Below are positions 62,206 through 64,000 of a stretch of DNA of 64,000 nt, one piece after another; position 1 is the stretch's first letter, and each line of letters starts with the position of its first letter. The position numbers were made by a program, and so were the translations under genes. The stretch is from Episyrphus balteatus. Lineage: Eukaryota > Arthropoda > Insecta > Diptera > Syrphidae. The stretch covers positions 97,215,120 to 97,279,119 of the forward strand of contig NC_079136.1 of NCBI RefSeq assembly GCF_945859705.1. The letters run 5' to 3'. The notes beneath the pieces were generated by a model. It worked only from the letters and a program-made list of their open reading frames with translations, searched no databases and had not been told where the DNA came from.

Positions 62206-64000
62206 AATAGCTTTAAACAAAAATGGAACAGCCTCGAAAAAATAATATATGACCAATAAAAAAAATATCAACATTATTTACAAAGAATAATATTTCTTCT
62301 AAAAATTTAAACCATAACAAAGTTTCTAGCATTAGTATTAATAGAGCAAAACAGCGTTAACTTGAGTCATGGTATACCAATTTAGGCGTTTTCTTACATC
62401 ATCGAAAAATGATACCAACTTTGGAGATAGAGATTAACTTAAAAAACAAAATGTTTCCCAAAAATCACCCACTTAATTTTTCTTATCTTTAATAGGACAC
62501 CCTGTATAGTAAACAAACAACATATTTGTTGTTTTATTATTTTCTTGGTCCGTTTTTTTCCTTTTACTCACATAAAATATTTCACTCAAAAAATGTATAC
62601 AAAATTATTGTTATAAAATATTATTATGAACCACCACTAAAACTTGTAATAATTAATAAAAAAAAAGTCAGAAATAGGTTTGTAAACTTTAAGCACCCAC
62701 TGTGTAATCAAATATGAAAACTTATGTGGTCACAGTTTTTGTTTTTAGCAAAATGTCCCAAACTAAGGACAATTTTTAACGTTTTACTTTAAATGTTTTT
62801 TCTGTAAATTCCTTTTTCTAAGAAAATCTGTCGTCGGTCAATAATTCCGAAACACCCTGTGAAACAATTTTTTTCATTGTTTTAACGGCCTTGGAAGTTT
62901 CCTTCAAATTAAAAAAATTAATGCTTAACATATCTTTGAAACATCACATTTTCTGATTTTTCTTTGGTTCACATGCAGTAAAAAATTAATATCCTTCTGT
63001 TGTAAGACGTTTATGTAAATGAAATTGTATGTAATTCTGTAATGCTTTTTATTTTCTTTAAATGCTTCAAGATTGTTTAAATTACAAACTTTTTAATTTG
63101 TTTTTACTAACTTGATTTTTCTACATAATTTTCTCATAAGAAAACGGAATCAAATATAAAAATGCGTTAAAAAAAAAAACGAACCCCTAATTTATCCATC
63201 TGTATTATAGCCAATGGCCAACATCATCTTGACTCTTTAACTCAAACCAACTAAATAATCCGCACTCTTAGAACCGACATTTGAAATCTCATTTTCCCTC
63301 GTTTTCTTTTCTTTTTCAACTGATAAAAAATAACTACTCTAAGAAAAACTTATTTTTTGTAACAAAAGTTAACTCAATTTTCATACTGCTTTTTCAATTT
63401 AAAAGCAATCAAAACAACCTTAGTGATTTTGCAAAGACACAAACGGGGGATATTTTTATCTTTATCTTCATCCGATTACTCGATCCTTCTGGCCCAGTAG
63501 AAAACAGGTCTGCAATGTTCAAATGCTAAATAGCACAACTCAACCTCCTTAATCTTTTAAAAATTAAAGTGACAAAAAAAAAACAAAAATAAAGAAACAA
63601 CTTTTGGTTATTGAAGTCCTTCGCCCTTAATGACGATGTTTAGGATATCAAAGTATAAAAATATTCATTTCTCAGCCAAAGATATTTTCAGAAAACAACG
63701 AGAAAGCCATTCAACTCCGCAATTCATTCAGTCAATAAATTTTTGTTCAGACAACACAAAAGAGTAATCTGAAGGCACAATAATCAAATTATAGCTACGG
63801 AGCTGATGGCAGTTTTTAGTTTACTGAGGAAAAAAAGCAACTTGAAATAATTTTTCCTATACCTAAATAAAATTATAAAAAAAAAATAATAAATAATAAA
63901 AATAAAATAAACTTGATATTTTTGCAAAGTCAATTTGATTTAAACTTTTTCATTTTTAAAATTAACATCTCATAGCATAAAAGACAACTGAATACCATTC
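62206..64000 (+). other. Receptor intron, distal part (to window end)
   Basis: AT-rich. No exon with TM3-like receptor sequence is visible before the window ends. An 82-codon frame at 63,281-63,529 shows no domain. Confidence 0.5.

Overview
This is AT-rich eukaryotic nuclear DNA, most probably from an insect and most likely a fly (Diptera). Gene density is very low. The window is dominated by inverted-repeat DNA transposons, by a dispersed (GTCT)n-bearing repeat that recalls dipteran DINE-1/mini-me elements, and by poly-A/T tracts. The one host gene carries a 5-HT2A-like receptor sequence. The species cannot be fixed from the sequence. There are no prokaryotic operons and no CRISPR array.

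Host gene. At about 56,548-57,787 (+) lies the first coding exon of a serotonin 5-HT2A-type G-protein-coupled receptor. It encodes a long, N-glycosylation-rich extracellular N-terminus, then TM1, intracellular loop 1 and TM2, and ends at a clean splice donor (GTAAGT at 57,788). The rest of the gene lies beyond the window. 57,788-64,000 is therefore intron sequence, and at least part of what lies upstream of 56,548 is probably 5'-UTR intron or regulatory DNA.

Mobile elements. (1) A 5'-truncated but open non-LTR retrotransposon reverse transcriptase, 38,104-40,146. (2) A 1,650-bp decayed Tc1-like element with IR/DR ends, 12,478-14,127. (3) An 845-bp Transib-like non-autonomous element, 53,030-53,874, with RSS-like CACAGTG ends and an exact 5-bp duplication CAGCG. 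(4) An 831-bp Foldback-like element, 54,118-54,948, built of inverted short tandem repeats, containing a perfect 94-bp palindrome and flanked by a 9-bp direct repeat. (5) A ~1.7-kb nearly perfect inverted repeat, 23,419-25,121. (6) Long-TIR elements at 16,309-19,672 (with nested insertions) and 60,238-61,701. (7) Several short inverted-repeat MITE-like elements. (8) At least five copies of the (GTCT)n repeat, one carrying about 101 uninterrupted units. (9) Two copies of a diverged tandem repeat, 26,590-27,690 and 43,013-44,140.

The genes do not form a pathway. The picture is one neuronal receptor gene embedded in a deep, nested transposon landscape. The remaining small ORFs are not convincing genes. 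The observations most worth checking are the 12/23-like asymmetry of the Transib-like ends, the Foldback-like element with its 94-bp palindrome, and the copy-specific GTCT expansion.
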